NCBI GenBank assembly: GCA_025361385.1
Contig: JANYAJ010000437.1
Location: 1-5,065 of the forward strand
Reading direction: 5' to 3'
Origin: Nitrospira sp.
Lineage (GTDB): Bacteria; Nitrospirota; Nitrospiria; Nitrospirales; Nitrospiraceae
Length of the DNA: 5,065 bases
Made by a program: the position numbers and the translations under genes
Shown: in pieces, positions 4,884-5,065 of the stretch
Layout of the letters: every line of letters starts with the position of its first letter
How positions within the stretch are numbered: position 1 is the first letter of the stretch
Notes under the pieces: model-generated
The model's database searches: none
The model's input: the letters and a program-made list of their open reading frames with translations, nothing else
What the model was told of the DNA's origin: nothing

Positions 4884-4904
4884 AGCCAGCGTACAGTGCA
4901 GAAT
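4876..4904 (+). promoter_or_regulatory. Candidate sigma70-type promoter of the right-edge gene
   Basis: -35 TTGAGA (4876-4881, five of six), a 17-base spacer and -10 CAGAAT (4899-4904, four of six). It would start transcription near 4911 and give a leader of about 42 bases to the ATG at 4953. Moderate match only; another -10-like word, TAGTAT, lies at 4908-4913 without a -35. Confidence 0.42.
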
Positions 4905-4952
4905 TGGATAGTATTCGCGAGTCAATATTGAGGTATCCACGGAGTAGCTAGC

Positions 4953-5065
4953 ATGGGAAAAGAACTCCCGATTCTGCCATCGACCGCCCAACCGGCTGAC
5001 GCTGAGGAGGCAGAGCAGTACCAGTATTCTCGCGTGTTTTGTCAGAAGGAAAACTCACCCCCGCT
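4953..5065 (+). CDS. Hypothetical protein, N-terminal fragment cut by the window edge
   Basis: The reading frame is open from the ATG at 4953 to the end of the window, giving 37 residues (MGKELPILPS at the start, YQYSRVFCQKE in the middle). GGAG at 4941-4944 is eight bases upstream, and a candidate promoter precedes it. The visible part is acidic and polar, with no signal peptide, so it is probably cytoplasmic. I do not recognise a family. It is divergent from HU, sharing a regulatory region of 287 bases with it. Confidence 0.6.
   Translation, partial: MGKELPILPSTAQPADAEEAEQYQYSRVFCQKENSPP

Noticed and set aside
4679..4991. Two minus-strand frames of 60 and 64 codons upstream of HU
   Set aside because: They cross the HU promoter and leader and the inverted repeat, lack ribosome-binding sites, and one runs opposite the right-edge gene; more likely untranslated regulatory DNA.

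Overview
This is a compact, GC-rich bacterial chromosomal segment with short intergenic gaps and Shine-Dalgarno-led genes. No phage, transposon, CRISPR, tRNA or rRNA sequence is visible. The gene set (stand-alone rubrerythrin, CCG-domain iron-sulfur protein, DUF3501, pterin synthase, HU, dTDP-rhamnose epimerase) fits a free-living Gram-negative bacterium with both oxygen-defence and redox-enzyme needs. My impression is a Nitrospira-like organism, but that rests on general protein 'feel' and not on a diagnostic marker.

Left part (1-2711, all on the minus strand, read right to left): a rubrerythrin comes first. A hairpin that pairs fully only in the minus-strand RNA follows it. Next is a tightly packed trio: a two-[4Fe-4S], two-CCG-domain (GlpC/HdrD-like) protein, a DUF3501 protein (ATGA stop/start overlap), and a 6-pyruvoyl/6-carboxy-tetrahydropterin synthase homologue (one base after the previous stop) that runs off the left edge. 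Rubrerythrin + CCG iron-sulfur protein + DUF3501 looks like a conserved redox module whose electron pathway and substrate are not established. The pterin synthase may simply ride on the same transcript.

Middle (2822-3883, minus strand): RmlC (dTDP-4-dehydrorhamnose 3,5-epimerase), best started at a GTG with a good ribosome-binding site, lies downstream of an unrecognised protein of about 135 residues. That unknown gene has a near-consensus promoter placed so that transcription would begin at or within a few bases of its ATG, suggesting a leaderless message.

Right part (3984-5065): a plus-strand ThiS/MoaD-like beta-grasp protein carries a Gly-Gly followed by seven extra residues. It converges on a minus-strand HU-family DNA-binding protein, with hairpins between them. 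HU has a strong promoter (perfect -35, 17-base spacer) and a leader of about 120 bases. A divergent plus-strand gene of unknown function starts at 4953 and is cut by the right edge. A 6-base-pair inverted repeat lies over its candidate -35.

The most promising material for something undescribed is the rubrerythrin/CCG/DUF3501/pterin operon and the tailed ubiquitin-like protein. Neither is proven by sequence alone.
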